From CAYYGL01 sp964471235 (lineage in GTDB: Bacteria; Calditrichota; Calditrichia; RBG-13-44-9; J075), in the NCBI GenBank assembly GCA_964471235.1, contig CAYYGL010000013.1, forward strand, positions 1 through 44,075: 44,075 nt of DNA, read 5' to 3'. Under the pieces are notes generated by a model. That model made no database searches, was not told where the DNA came from, and saw only the letters and a list, made by a program, of their open reading frames with translations. Below, piece after piece: positions 1-8,731 of the stretch (within the stretch, counting starts at the first letter, position 1; the number at the start of each line of letters is the position of its first letter). The position numbers and the translations under genes were made by a program.

Positions 1-1
1 A

Positions 2-48
2 TTGTCAAAATCCCGAAGGGATGGCGTTGCCATGAATTTTGACGCTCC
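2..48. repeat. Structured palindromic intergenic element, copy 1
   Basis: GTCAAAAT (4-11) pairs with ATTTTGAC (36-43). Between them lie two further perfect hairpins, CCC-GAA-GGG (12-20) and ATGGC-GTT-GCCAT (21-33), so nearly every base is paired in a three-way-junction fold. The outer arms and the following GCTCC...GCTAACT recur at 35460-35493. Function is unknown. It could be a dispersed repeat or a processed RNA structure. Confidence 0.6.
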
Positions 49-78
49 GACCGCTAACTGCCACTCTTTTTCCTTTGC

Positions 79-112
79 ATCTTTAAATCTTTAATCTTTA
101 ATCTTTAATCTT
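79..112. repeat. ATCTTTA heptamer tandem array
   Basis: Between four and five head-to-tail copies of ATCTTTA, with one inserted A. A similar array lies at 36757-36801, directly after the stop codon of the V-ATPase subunit I gene. Both arrays sit on the 3' side of minus-strand genes. Confidence 0.7.
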
Positions 113-137
113 GTAAACGTTCTCCACTCCCGCCATA

Positions 138-174
138 ACAAAAGCCCCGGCACCATTGGCACCGGGGCTTTTGT
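138..174. terminator. Strong bidirectional intrinsic terminator
   Basis: A 12-bp GC-rich stem (CAAAAGCCCCGG at 139-150 with CCGGGGCTTTTG at 162-173) closes an 11-base loop, flanked by A/T runs on both sides. It lies about 30 bases beyond the stop codon of the minus-strand T9SS cargo gene and would end that transcript. It could also stop transcripts entering from the left. Confidence 0.8.
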
Positions 175-205
175 GACTTCTGAAAAACAAATAACGAAAA
201 ACCGA

Positions 206-3200
206 TTATTTCAGCAATACCATCTTCATGGTGCGGATAAAATCATTGGCTTGAATCCGGTAAATGTACACGCCGCTGGCAACCGGTACACCGTTGTTAT
301 CCCGACCATCCCATACGACCTTTTGGAAACCAGCCGTCTGTTTTGCATTTACCAATGTGCGCACTTCCTGACCTAATACGTTGTAAACCTTCAACACCAC
401 ATTTGCATTTTCCTTCAAGTCATACTTGATGGTGGTGCTGGGATTAAAGGGATTGGGAAAGTTTTGATACAGGGCAAATTCCGTTGGGAGTTGGTTCGGT
501 TGATCGTCAATCCCTACCGGCGGCGTCCAGCCCATCAATCCGGATTTTACCGCTGCGTCATAAGCATGCTGGCGGATGTCGTTCAAATCGTCACCGGCGA
601 CCACGGCAAAGGTAAACCAGGCGGTATCACCGGGGGCGATGTTCACCGGTCCGGCGCCCTGCCAGCATCGGAAATCACCCGGCGCACCAATCGGGTTGGG
701 GTCCGGGGTGGATATCCAGGTAAAAGAACCGGTTCGGGCATCCGGCAGGGGAGAATCCGAGGTGCTTTTATAACCTGCCAGACCATCTAACACGGCCACA
801 CCATAATAATAGGGTGTGCCGGAGGTGTCAAATTGATATACCAGATTCCGGTCTAAGGCATATCCTCCCTGGTTAGAGTTGAACGTGGCGGCATCGATAT
901 CCCAATCGATGAATATACCGGAATAGAAATCGTTCAAAGTGGCGCCGGTAGTATTCACAAACCCATAGCGGATGAACACGTATTCTTCCCCGGTGTTGCT
1001 GTAGGTGCGCTGCACAATCTCCACACCATAAGGAGAGGGAGCACCGGCATCGTTCAGAATGGCTTCGGTAACCTGGTCAAAATTGGGCGGTTCGCTGGTA
1101 AAGCCACTGGCAAAATCACTGGTGACATTTAAAATGTCGCCAAACACACCAAAGCTGCCAATTAAGCCGTTAACACTGGCAACTCCGGCGGTACCGAAAA
1201 TGGGACCACCCACAAACAACCCATTCTGGCCCTTCCAGGTCACACCCGGTCCGGTAAAACTGACATTTTCCGCGCCGATAGACCCATCATTGAAAATACC
1301 GACATTCAAATCACCCGGGGTATGGGTCAGGCTCATCAACGGTTCCGGACCGCCAGCCTGCGGTGTTGCCACCGCCACATTGGAAGGCCCGCTTTCCCCG
1401 GCATCATACACCGCGGTCACGTAATAATAGTAAGTCGTGCCATTGATGACGGTATTATCGGTGTAAGCGTTCGTTAAGGTATCCACACTGGCTATCACGC
1501 TGAAATTCAGGCTGTCAGTAGAGCGCCAGATATTGTAGCTTTGCAAGCCGAGCAAGGGGCTGCTGTTCGGCGTTCCGGCGGGAGGAACTTCGGTTATCTG
1601 TTGTACGACCAATTCCGGAACCTTACCCAGGCTTCTCAGACGTTTGATTGCTTTGATATCCACCGGGCGATTCATTGGCACAGCCGTTTGGGGTGCCAAC
1701 TCCACAATACGGGCATCTTTACCGGTGCCTACCTGCACCAGCGCCCGGATCATCAGGTTGTCGGGAAAACCAAAATCCTGAATTTTAAACCAGCTGGTGC
1801 CGCCATCCACACTAAGCCAGGACCGGGAGTAGTTGTAGCTGTTCCGGTCTAACCCAATACCGTAATTGATGGTATCCGGCTGCACCCAGGAGAAATAGAA
1901 ATCTCCCTGGTTAATCACCACGTTCAAACCGGAGATATCCACCACCGAAAAATCTCCCCGGGTGGTAACTGTGTATGGGGTATTGGGAACCACCTGAGAA
2001 GCCGGGGGATTATCACCGCCGGCGGTGTTCACCCAGACCGAGTATTCCACGTTATCCAGCGGATTGGTGATATTCGCCCAGTAGGTTTTAATACCAATCA
2101 GGGTAACCGGGTATGTCAGCGGGGTAAACCGAACGGCGAATTCCCCGGTAGCCGAAAACCCGAACCCGGTTTCGGAGGTGCCGTCATCGTATCCGATTTC
2201 ATTCGGGGGCAGGGGCGGCAGCCAGGTGAGGTCCACCATACCGTCGCCACCCAATGCCTGGAGGTTTAACGGCGGGTTTAAGGGAGGAGGCGGCGGCAGA
2301 ATAATGTCAGCAGATGACCGGGGCACAATTTCGTACCCCTCGGTACGGGGATCCGAGGTATCAAACTGGCTGGCGATACCAATGACATCGATGGGATAAG
2401 CGGGCTCCGACATTTCATCCACATCGGTGTCTTTGTCGATGAACATCGCCACACTATCCACATCATTAGAGGTTAAATAGACGGTGCCATTGCTGCCCGG
2501 GTTGGGCCAGGTTCCCGATTTTTTGTGAACGTTCTCCAATTTGATCAACAATCCCTCATGTGCCTCATCCACCTCGGTAACAGCCACTATCACCGGATCA
2601 GGCAGGGGATTACCGCTGCTAACCACCGAATAACTCAGGCTGGGATCGGTCAACTCCAGTTTCCCATTGAACTGGCTTAAAGTGCCTTCTGCCACCACGC
2701 TGTCTGCCAGGTTGACATCGGGATTATCCGTTGTGCCGAATTCAAAAATATCAATTCCGGCGGTGGTATCCTGCTGGATGAAGAAATCCCGGTTGGAGGT
2801 TTGGAACACCCCGGTGGCAACGGTGGCAATGCCGGTGAGGCGAACCGCATAACCGTTATAAATATTGATGCCGTTGACGTCGTTTACCCGAACGGTTTGA
2901 ATGTCCGTTACCCCGGCAAAATAGCCTTCCGAAGGGGAGGTGGTCACGGCACCGGAATCATCCACTGCCCGGATAAAATAATCGATTCGGTTGTTATTCT
3001 GGTTCACGCTGGCAGGGATGTTGGCAGAGAATGTATCGCCGGAGACCACGGTCATGGCAACCGAGTCCAGGTTAGCGCCGTCAACTGTCCAGAGCAGGCG
3101 GGCGGCGGTCACGGTATGGTCATCGGTAATAACGGCAGACACGGGTTCATCGGTATTGGCATCCGGTACGAAATAAGTTCGGGTGACATCACTGATAACC

Positions 3201-3709
3201 GGCGGCTGGTTGGGCTGGGGCGGAATGGGCGTCACCAGCACCCGCAGACCATTCAGAATCAAGGGGTCGGTCACCACCAGCATATTGGTAGTATCCATGG
3301 ACATCTGGAAAAGCTGCCCGTTGATGTCATCGGTGATGATGAACGTTCCCAGGGAAGGAATGAGGGTGTTATCCCAGGTGAGGACAATCGGTTCCTGCCC
3401 GGTTTCCGGTTGATACTGCACCCGAAATGTCTTCTGGGTGATGGAGTTGTCGCGGATGTCGCAGAAGAGATTATCCACCCCATTGGGAGCTACCAACCAG
3501 GCGCCGAAAGCACCCAATGGCGGTGGAGGCGGGGCATAGCAATCCAACCCGGTGTCAAATCCGTCGGTACCATTGGGATCTACCCCGATAATCAAATCCT
3601 GGGAATTTTGATTATCAGACGCCAGGATATGAAAATCAAAATCCTGGGCAAATCCCACCGACAAAAACGCCAACATAAAAAAGGCAAAAAGGAATGTAAC
3701 TTTACCCAT
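206..3709 (-). CDS. Large secreted protein with OB-fold-like, FN3 and type IX sorting domains
   Basis: Predicted extracellular or surface protein of 1167 residues. The ATG at 3709 is chosen because AGGAGG sits 5 bases upstream and a clean signal peptide (residues 1-21, ending GFA) follows. The open frame extends further upstream, but that part does not look coded. Visible regions: an Ig-like segment at about 165-260 (PPVISDVT start), an OB-fold-like region at about 265-470 (RLTGIATV, FFIQQD), an FN3 domain whose strands are split (478-500 and about 722-785) by a jelly-roll-like stretch, an aspartate- and aromatic-rich C-terminal region, and a type A T9SS sorting domain over the last 90 residues (YQNFPNPFNPST through SGVYIYRI). 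No catalytic motif was recognised. By family knowledge the tail is removed during T9SS export; the biological role is unknown. The gene stands alone and has a strong terminator downstream. Confidence 0.85.
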   Translation of the reverse strand: MGKVTFLFAFFMLAFLSVGFAQDFDFHILASDNQNSQDLIIGVDPNGTDGFDTGLDCYAPPPPPLGAFGAWLVAPNGVDNLFCDIRDNSITQKTFRVQYQPETGQEPIVLTWDNTLIPSLGTFIITDDINGQLFQMSMDTTNMLVVTDPLILNGLRVLVTPIPPQPNQPPVISDVTRTYFVPDANTDEPVSAVITDDHTVTAARLLWTVDGANLDSVAMTVVSGDTFSANIPASVNQNNNRIDYFIRAVDDSGAVTTSPSEGYFAGVTDIQTVRVNDVNGINIYNGYAVRLTGIATVATGVFQTSNRDFFIQQDTTAGIDIFEFGTTDNPDVNLADSVVAEGTLSQFNGKLELTDPSLSYSVVSSGNPLPDPVIVAVTEVDEAHEGLLIKLENVHKKSGTWPNPGSNGTVYLTSNDVDSVAMFIDKDTDVDEMSEPAYPIDVIGIASQFDTSDPRTEGYEIVPRSSADIILPPPPPLNPPLNLQALGGDGMVDLTWLPPLPPNEIGYDDGTSETGFGFSATGEFAVRFTPLTYPVTLIGIKTYWANITNPLDNVEYSVWVNTAGGDNPPASQVVPNTPYTVTTRGDFSVVDISGLNVVINQGDFYFSWVQPDTINYGIGLDRNSYNYSRSWLSVDGGTSWFKIQDFGFPDNLMIRALVQVGTGKDARIVELAPQTAVPMNRPVDIKAIKRLRSLGKVPELVVQQITEVPPAGTPNSSPLLGLQSYNIWRSTDSLNFSVIASVDTLTNAYTDNTVINGTTYYYYVTAVYDAGESGPSNVAVATPQAGGPEPLMSLTHTPGDLNVGIFNDGSIGAENVSFTGPGVTWKGQNGLFVGGPIFGTAGVASVNGLIGSFGVFGDILNVTSDFASGFTSEPPNFDQVTEAILNDAGAPSPYGVEIVQRTYSNTGEEYVFIRYGFVNTTGATLNDFYSGIFIDWDIDAATFNSNQGGYALDRNLVYQFDTSGTPYYYGVAVLDGLAGYKSTSDSPLPDARTGSFTWISTPDPNPIGAPGDFRCWQGAGPVNIAPGDTAWFTFAVVAGDDLNDIRQHAYDAAVKSGLMGWTPPVGIDDQPNQLPTEFALYQNFPNPFNPSTTIKYDLKENANVVLKVYNVLGQEVRTLVNAKQTAGFQKVVWDGRDNNGVPVASGVYIYRIQANDFIRTMKMVLLK

Positions 3710-4176
3710 GATGACCTCCTTACGGTTTTGGTAAACAATCCGACCTAAACAAGGGAGATGTCCCCGGGAAATCTTTTGAGGAAAGAGTGGAGTCCCGGAG
3801 TCATTCTGAAACAAATAATGAGGAAAACTTTTAACCACCCAAAAGGATTCCCCTGATTCATTCAAATACCCGGGATGTTGAACCGCTTATTTACCAATTT
3901 GTTGCGATTCGTATCTCCATCGTTTAAGTGAGAATAAAACGAAATGCATTAAAAACTATTTAATGTGAGATAAGATTGCAAGCAACTTTTAATTAAATAA
4001 TGAGTATCGGGAAACAATGCTTTATCCCTTTTCGGTAAGCGTTAGAACCGGATTTAAACAACCGTACGTTGCCCCATGAATCCGGTATGTTTTCCAAATG
4101 ATAGAATGGGAATCATGAGATGCAGTGGGAGCGATGCCCCGTAGACACGCATTCGATGGAAACCGGGGGGGGAATG
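3710..4176. other. Gene-free region upstream of the secreted-protein gene
   Basis: About 470 bases with no convincing gene. It is AT-rich between 3880 and 4020, where a promoter candidate for the minus-strand gene lies. I see no RNA gene or clear terminator. Confidence 0.6.
3957..3985 (-). promoter_or_regulatory. Candidate sigma70-type promoter for the secreted-protein gene
   Basis: On the minus strand TTGCTT (3980-3985) and TAAATA (3957-3962) are separated by 17 bases, about 250 bases before the start codon at 3709. The surroundings are AT-rich. This rests on motif matching alone. Confidence 0.25.
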
Positions 4177-4965
4177 TCACAGGCAGGCAGTCCGTCCGCC
4201 GTCCACCGGCAGGTTTATTCCGGTGATATAGCTGGCAGCCGGGGAGGCTAAAAAAACCACCGCGGCAGCAATTTCGGAAGCTTCGGCAAATCTGCCCAAC
4301 GGAATCCGGGAGAGCATATTTCGCTCAATCTCCGGGATGGAAAGACCGGCTTTCTGCGCCTTTGCCTGAATGATCGTTTGCAGCCGGGCGGTTTCCGTGG
4401 CGCCGGGTAACACGTTATTCACCGTAATCCCAAAAGGCGCCAGTTCCCCCGCCAAGGTCTTTGCCCAGTTGGCAACCGCCCCGCGAACGGTATTGGAGAC
4501 CCCCAGCCCGGGAATGGGCTGTTTCACCGAGGTAGAAATAATATTAATGATGCGCCCGTATCCGGCTTGCTTCATCCCCGGGGTAACCGCCTGCACCAGA
4601 AGATGATTGGCAATCAGGTGCTGTCGAAATGCCGTTTCATATTCGTTCACATCCGCCTCAAGCGCCAAACCGCCCGGTGGACCGCCGGTATTGTTCACCA
4701 GAATGTGAACCGTCCCAACTTCTGTTCGAACATCCGCAACTTTCTTCTGCAACTGTTCCGTCTCTTTAAAATCCACACTGATTCTATGATGCTCCTGTCC
4801 ATGTTGCCGGGAAAGCCCATCGCATACGGTTTGCAGGGCGGTTTCATCGCGGGCAACCAACACGACCCTTGCACCGGCATTTGCCAGGGCTTCCGCCGTT
4901 GCCCGTCCAATTCCACGAGTACTGCCGCATACCATTGCCGTTTTATCAATTAAGGATAGATTCAT
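4177..4965 (-). CDS. Atypical short-chain dehydrogenase/reductase family protein
   Basis: SDR-fold protein of 262 residues. The ATG at 4965 is preferred because AGGTG lies 6 bases upstream; an in-frame GTG at 4974 overlaps that site and would add three residues. Counting from that GTG, the Rossmann glycine motif GSTRGIG is at 17-23 and an NNTGG version of NNAG at 94-98. The catalytic serine position is kept (S147), but where YxxxK belongs the sequence reads SNTVR (160-164), so both catalytic Tyr and Lys are replaced. A known BKR-like SDR subgroup also lacks the tetrad. Its start is 14 bases after the stop of tryptophan dioxygenase, so the two are probably co-transcribed. Substrate unknown; it may be a non-classical reductase or a binding protein. 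Confidence 0.8.
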   Translation of the reverse strand: MNLSLIDKTAMVCGSTRGIGRATAEALANAGARVVLVARDETALQTVCDGLSRQHGQEHHRISVDFKETEQLQKKVADVRTEVGTVHILVNNTGGPPGGLALEADVNEYETAFRQHLIANHLLVQAVTPGMKQAGYGRIINIISTSVKQPIPGLGVSNTVRGAVANWAKTLAGELAPFGITVNNVLPGATETARLQTIIQAKAQKAGLSIPEIERNMLSRIPLGRFAEASEIAAAVVFLASPAASYITGINLPVDGGRTACL

Positions 4966-4979
4966 CCGGGGCACCTGCG

Positions 4980-6080
4980 TTATGAATGGGATTGAGAAAA
5001 ATAAAATCCTAATTGTTTTTGGAGGTCTCCGGGCAACTCCGGCAACAGGGAACGGGGAATTAAAAAAGTGGACAGGTTAAATAAATCGGGGAACACCCGG
5101 TGAGATTCCGCAGTGGATTTCAGATAGCTGTATCCCGCCGAACCGCCGGTGCCCACCTTCTTCCCGATCATCCGCAGCACCATCAATGCATGGCGGTAGC
5201 GCCAGGCGGAGAGCAATTCATCCACATCTACAATTGCTGACAACAATTTATAAGGGAGATGCAAAATAGGCTGATCCCGATAAAGATGGATAAAGAGGGC
5301 GGCTATCATAGCCGGATAAGACAATCGACGTCGTTCCTCCGCTCGCAACCGCTCATGGGCTTCTTTATCAAAAATTGTTTGAAAGTGCTTCTCAGTTGCC
5401 CGCATCAATTGCAGCCGCTGTTTTTTCTCGGCTTCTGATAAAGCCCCATTGCTGCGAATCATTTCCTTTTCCCCGGCTAACATTTTCTCCACTGCCTGGC
5501 GGTATTGGTGCAGAAAGTTAAACTCTCCCAACTCCAGAAACGGGGTTCGTTCCAGCCAGTTTTCCAGTAAATCGAATAATGTGGGTTCCTTTTGCATCTG
5601 CAACAACTTTTCCCGCTGTTCTTCGGGAAACAGGACATGATATGCCTGTTGACTATATTTGATCCGCTTTTGCTCGGGAAGTCCCAGCTTAATTTCCAGG
5701 GCACGGAACTGGAAGCTCTGGAAGCCGGATGCCGGGGTCAAAAATCCCCGGAAATCCAGGAAATCCAATGGGGTCATGGTTTCCAGAATCCGGATCTGAT
5801 CGATCAGCAATTTTTGAATTTCGATGACCCGGTGCAGTCGGGAAACCGCGGTACCGATGTTCACCTCATCCACGTAATCACTGCGAAACATCTCCATCAC
5901 CGAATCCAATTCGTGGAGAATTTGCTTGAACCATAGCTCATACACCTGGTGAATGATGATGAACAACATCTCATCGTGAGCCGGTTCCCCGTAGGCATCG
6001 CTTTTGGGAAATTGGCTGTTCAACACCCGGTCCAATTGCAGGTAGCCGGCATAATCCACCGGGGGGTAAGGTTTCTTCAT
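4980..6080 (-). CDS. kynA: Tryptophan 2,3-dioxygenase
   Basis: Heme enzyme that opens the indole ring of L-tryptophan with O2 to give N-formylkynurenine, the first step of the kynurenine route. The family signature is clear: HDEMLFIIIHQ..ELWFKQIL with the active-site His at residue 44, and near the C-terminus WRYRHALMVLRMIG (proximal heme His) followed by GTGGSAGYSYL. At 366 residues it is longer than compact bacterial TDOs and has an insertion-rich middle like the actinobacterial and animal type. GAGGTG lies a few bases before the ATG. Downstream and probably in the same transcript is an SDR protein. No formamidase or kynureninase gene is in the window. The enzyme implies at least some exposure to oxygen. 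Confidence 0.93.
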   Translation of the reverse strand: MKKPYPPVDYAGYLQLDRVLNSQFPKSDAYGEPAHDEMLFIIIHQVYELWFKQILHELDSVMEMFRSDYVDEVNIGTAVSRLHRVIEIQKLLIDQIRILETMTPLDFLDFRGFLTPASGFQSFQFRALEIKLGLPEQKRIKYSQQAYHVLFPEEQREKLLQMQKEPTLFDLLENWLERTPFLELGEFNFLHQYRQAVEKMLAGEKEMIRSNGALSEAEKKQRLQLMRATEKHFQTIFDKEAHERLRAEERRRLSYPAMIAALFIHLYRDQPILHLPYKLLSAIVDVDELLSAWRYRHALMVLRMIGKKVGTGGSAGYSYLKSTAESHRVFPDLFNLSTFLIPRSLLPELPGDLQKQLGFYFSQSHS

Positions 6081-6262
6081 GGGTCACCTCTTCATATAGT
6101 GGCACGAGGAAAATCCATTCCGTAATACCGTTCAATCGTGCGGCTAATTTAAGAACGGAAAAAGTCTGAGCCAACAAAAACAAGGTTGGATAAAAAGAAC
6201 CGCCACAGCTAAGTGCGGAAAGGGGCATTTCATATTCTTCATCATCCCACTGGTTTGCCGGG

Positions 6263-6634
6263 CTACGACGCCAGCATTTCTTCGATTTCTGCCTTCAGTT
6301 CCATTAATTGAAAGGGTTTATAGACAAATTTGTTGGGAGTTTCCCGGAGCAAACGAGTCAGTTCCTCATCCGGATCGGCACCGGACATAAACAAAAAGCG
6401 GTTTGATAAGTCCGGATAACGGGAAACTATCTTTTGATATAATTGCACCCCGGTCATATCCGGCAAACTAATGTCAACCATCAAAAAGTTAATGGGATGT
6501 TCTTCTAAAAATGCCAGCGCCTCGCTGCCCTGGCTGGCAACCAGCGCCTCATAATTCATCAGTCGGAGTAGGTCATGGATGATTCCGGAAATATGGGCTT
6601 CGTCTTCGACAATCAGTATCTTATTTTCTGCCAT
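6263..6634 (-). CDS. Single-domain response regulator (CheY-like receiver)
   Basis: Receiver domain of 123 residues without an output domain. The ATG at 6634 (MAENKILIVEDE) is chosen because the receiver fold starts there and GGGAGAG lies 8-10 bases upstream; the frame runs open further back. Phosphorylation residues are all present: acidic pair E10/D11, phosphoacceptor D54, S84 at the conserved Thr/Ser position, and K106 in a YKPF motif. It would be phosphorylated by a histidine kinase encoded elsewhere and act by protein contact, as CheY- or Spo0F-type proteins do. It is separated from both neighbours by well over 150 bases and is probably transcribed alone. Confidence 0.9.
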   Translation of the reverse strand: MAENKILIVEDEAHISGIIHDLLRLMNYEALVASQGSEALAFLEEHPINFLMVDISLPDMTGVQLYQKIVSRYPDLSNRFLFMSGADPDEELTRLLRETPNKFVYKPFQLMELKAEIEEMLAS

Positions 6635-7163
6635 AAAAATCTCTCCCGCCTTGGTATAACCCCGGATTCTAATTGGGTGAATCATCTCATAGGAACAGCC
6701 CTTTTACGTAGGTATGATTGCCGGGTAATCGTCCAGGGTTGCTTATTTTTTCCAAAAAAATTTATCGATTTATCCGCAACGGTTTTTTCCCTGCTCCCGC
6801 AACTGACCGCGCTCGTTTTCTCCCGGCAGTCTTTTATGTTGAAAACGGATGACGGTTTTGTTCCTCTCGGTGTCACTCAAATTTGCATGTTGAAGGCGTC
6901 TGCCAGCAGGAGGGTTTCCATGTGATTGCAAATGATGATTGGGCTGAGTTTCCCTTACCTCCCCGGCAATTCCATCTTCGGTAAAAGATGACTCTCCTTT
7001 AACAAATTCCAGTTCTGTGCCTTTTCCAATTCATAATTCCTGCCGGCGCTCCCGGGAAAGGCGCTGCCATGCTTGCTGGAGAGGAAACCGGCACCGTTCT
7101 CGAACTCCCGAATGGAAATCCGGTGCCGGTTTGCCCGGTTTACCCACTTTTTCCGGATGTTGT
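6635..7163. other. Gene-free region between gatB and the receiver gene
   Basis: About 530 bases with only short open frames that show no recognisable protein character, including one on the minus strand at 6955-7167 starting with GTG across the gatB stop. I see no tRNA, terminator or repeat. Confidence 0.5.
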
Positions 7164-8603
7164 TCACCCCCCAATTTTCTCCCGCAGCATCTTGTTCACC
7201 ATGCCCGGGTTGGCTTTGCCTTTGGTGGCTTTCATTACCTGCCCCACCAGGTAACCAAAGACCTTTTGTTTACCGGCGCGGAACTCTTCCACCTGACCGG
7301 GATTCTCCATCAGCACCCGGTCAACAATTGCTTCCAATTCCCCGGCATCGCTAATTTGCGCCAGTCCCTTCTCCGCAACAATTTTTGCCGGAGAGATACC
7401 GCTTTGCAGCATCTCCTCAAAAACCGTTTTGGCTATTTTCTGGCTAATGGTGTTATCAACTATCAAATTCAACAAAGCTGCCAACTCTTCAGCGGGAATC
7501 GGAAAATCTCCGATATCAATTTTGCGCTCGTTTAACACCCGGTTCACGTCGCTCATCACCCAATTGCTGATCAGCTTGTAATCATGGCAGCGGTCTGCTA
7601 CGGCTTCGTAATAATCCGCCATTTCTTTGCTGGCGGTTAACAGCGCGGCATCATATTCGGGAAGATGGTATTGGGCAATAAAGCGTTCTTTCCTTGCCCG
7701 CGGCAGTTCCGGTAATTCCCGGCGAATTTCTTCGATCCACGCTTCGGTAATGGTCAGGGGGAGTAAATCCGGCTCCGGAAAATAACGGTAATCGTGCGCT
7801 TCCTCTTTGCTGCGCATGGTGCGCGCCACCCCGGCATCAGCATCCCACAACAGGGTCTCCTGTACCACCGGTTTGCCCTGCGCCAGCAGCTTCTTCTGCC
7901 GTTCAATTTCAAATGTTAATGCCCGTTCCACATTGCGGAAGGAGTTCATGTTCTTCACCTCGGTTTTGACACCGAATGCCGTTGTTCCGGCTTCCCGTAC
8001 GGAAATATTGGCGTCACAACGCAGGCTGCCCTCTTCCATGTTGCCGTCGCAAATGTCCAGGTAAGTGACCAGTTGTTTCAATCGCACCAGGTAGGCATGG
8101 GCTTCCCGGGGGGTGCGGATGTCCGGCTCACTGACGATCTCAATCAACGGCACCCCGCTGCGATTTAAATCCACCAGGGTATCCTCCCCGGCAATTGCCG
8201 GATCGTGGATGGATTTGCCGGCATCTTCCTCCAGGTGAATCCGAATGATGCCAATGCGCTTGCTCTCCCCGTTTTCCAGATCGATATCCACATACCCGTT
8301 GCGGCAAAGGGGGAGTTCATACTGGGAGATTTGATATCCCTTGGGCAAATCGGGATAAAAATAATGTTTACGGGCAAAACGACTGTACGGGGCAATCTGG
8401 CAATGGGTTGCCAGCCCCATGCGGATGGCAAACTCGACTGCCCGGCGATTCAGTACCGGCAAAACTCCCGGCAATCCCAGCACCACCGGATCCGTGCGGG
8501 AATTGGGCTCTCCTCCGTAAGCGGCACTGGATGGCGAAAAAATTTTGGATTCGGTCAATAACTGGGCATGGACCTCTAAACCGATAATTGCTTCGTATTC
8601 CAT
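7164..8603 (-). CDS. gatB: Aspartyl/glutamyl-tRNA amidotransferase subunit B
   Basis: Kinase/tRNA-binding subunit of GatCAB, which phosphorylates and amidates mischarged Glu-tRNA(Gln) and/or Asp-tRNA(Asn). The protein is 479 residues, a usual length. It opens with the family start YEAIIGLEVHAQL, has the catalytic-domain segments SPSSAAYGG, FYPDLPKGYQISQYE and SLRCDANISVR, and ends in the helical GatB/YqeY tail. The ATG at 8603 is preferred over an in-frame ATG at 8624 because homologues begin near MEYEAIIGLEVH and GGAG lies 10 bases upstream. It follows gatA by about 130 bases on the same strand. No gatC was found in the window. Confidence 0.95.
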   Translation of the reverse strand: MEYEAIIGLEVHAQLLTESKIFSPSSAAYGGEPNSRTDPVVLGLPGVLPVLNRRAVEFAIRMGLATHCQIAPYSRFARKHYFYPDLPKGYQISQYELPLCRNGYVDIDLENGESKRIGIIRIHLEEDAGKSIHDPAIAGEDTLVDLNRSGVPLIEIVSEPDIRTPREAHAYLVRLKQLVTYLDICDGNMEEGSLRCDANISVREAGTTAFGVKTEVKNMNSFRNVERALTFEIERQKKLLAQGKPVVQETLLWDADAGVARTMRSKEEAHDYRYFPEPDLLPLTITEAWIEEIRRELPELPRARKERFIAQYHLPEYDAALLTASKEMADYYEAVADRCHDYKLISNWVMSDVNRVLNERKIDIGDFPIPAEELAALLNLIVDNTISQKIAKTVFEEMLQSGISPAKIVAEKGLAQISDAGELEAIVDRVLMENPGQVEEFRAGKQKVFGYLVGQVMKATKGKANPGMVNKMLREKIGG

Positions 8604-8731
8604 CGTTAATTTACTCCGAACCATAAGAAGAATGATAAAGGGAGAAGAAAATATTGCGTGTTGCGGGCTCCGTAATTTCGTCCAACTTACCGGATACCAA
8701 CATTCTGGCTATTCTTCCACTGAAAACCGAT

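Noticed and set aside
2801..3748. Plus-strand open frame of 315 codons
   Set aside because: It lies antisense to the T9SS cargo gene, whose signal peptide, domains and sorting tail are clear. The antisense frame shows no protein family and arises from codon bias.
6955..7167. Minus-strand 70-codon frame after gatB
   Set aside because: It begins with GTG across the gatB stop, has no ribosome site and shows no family.
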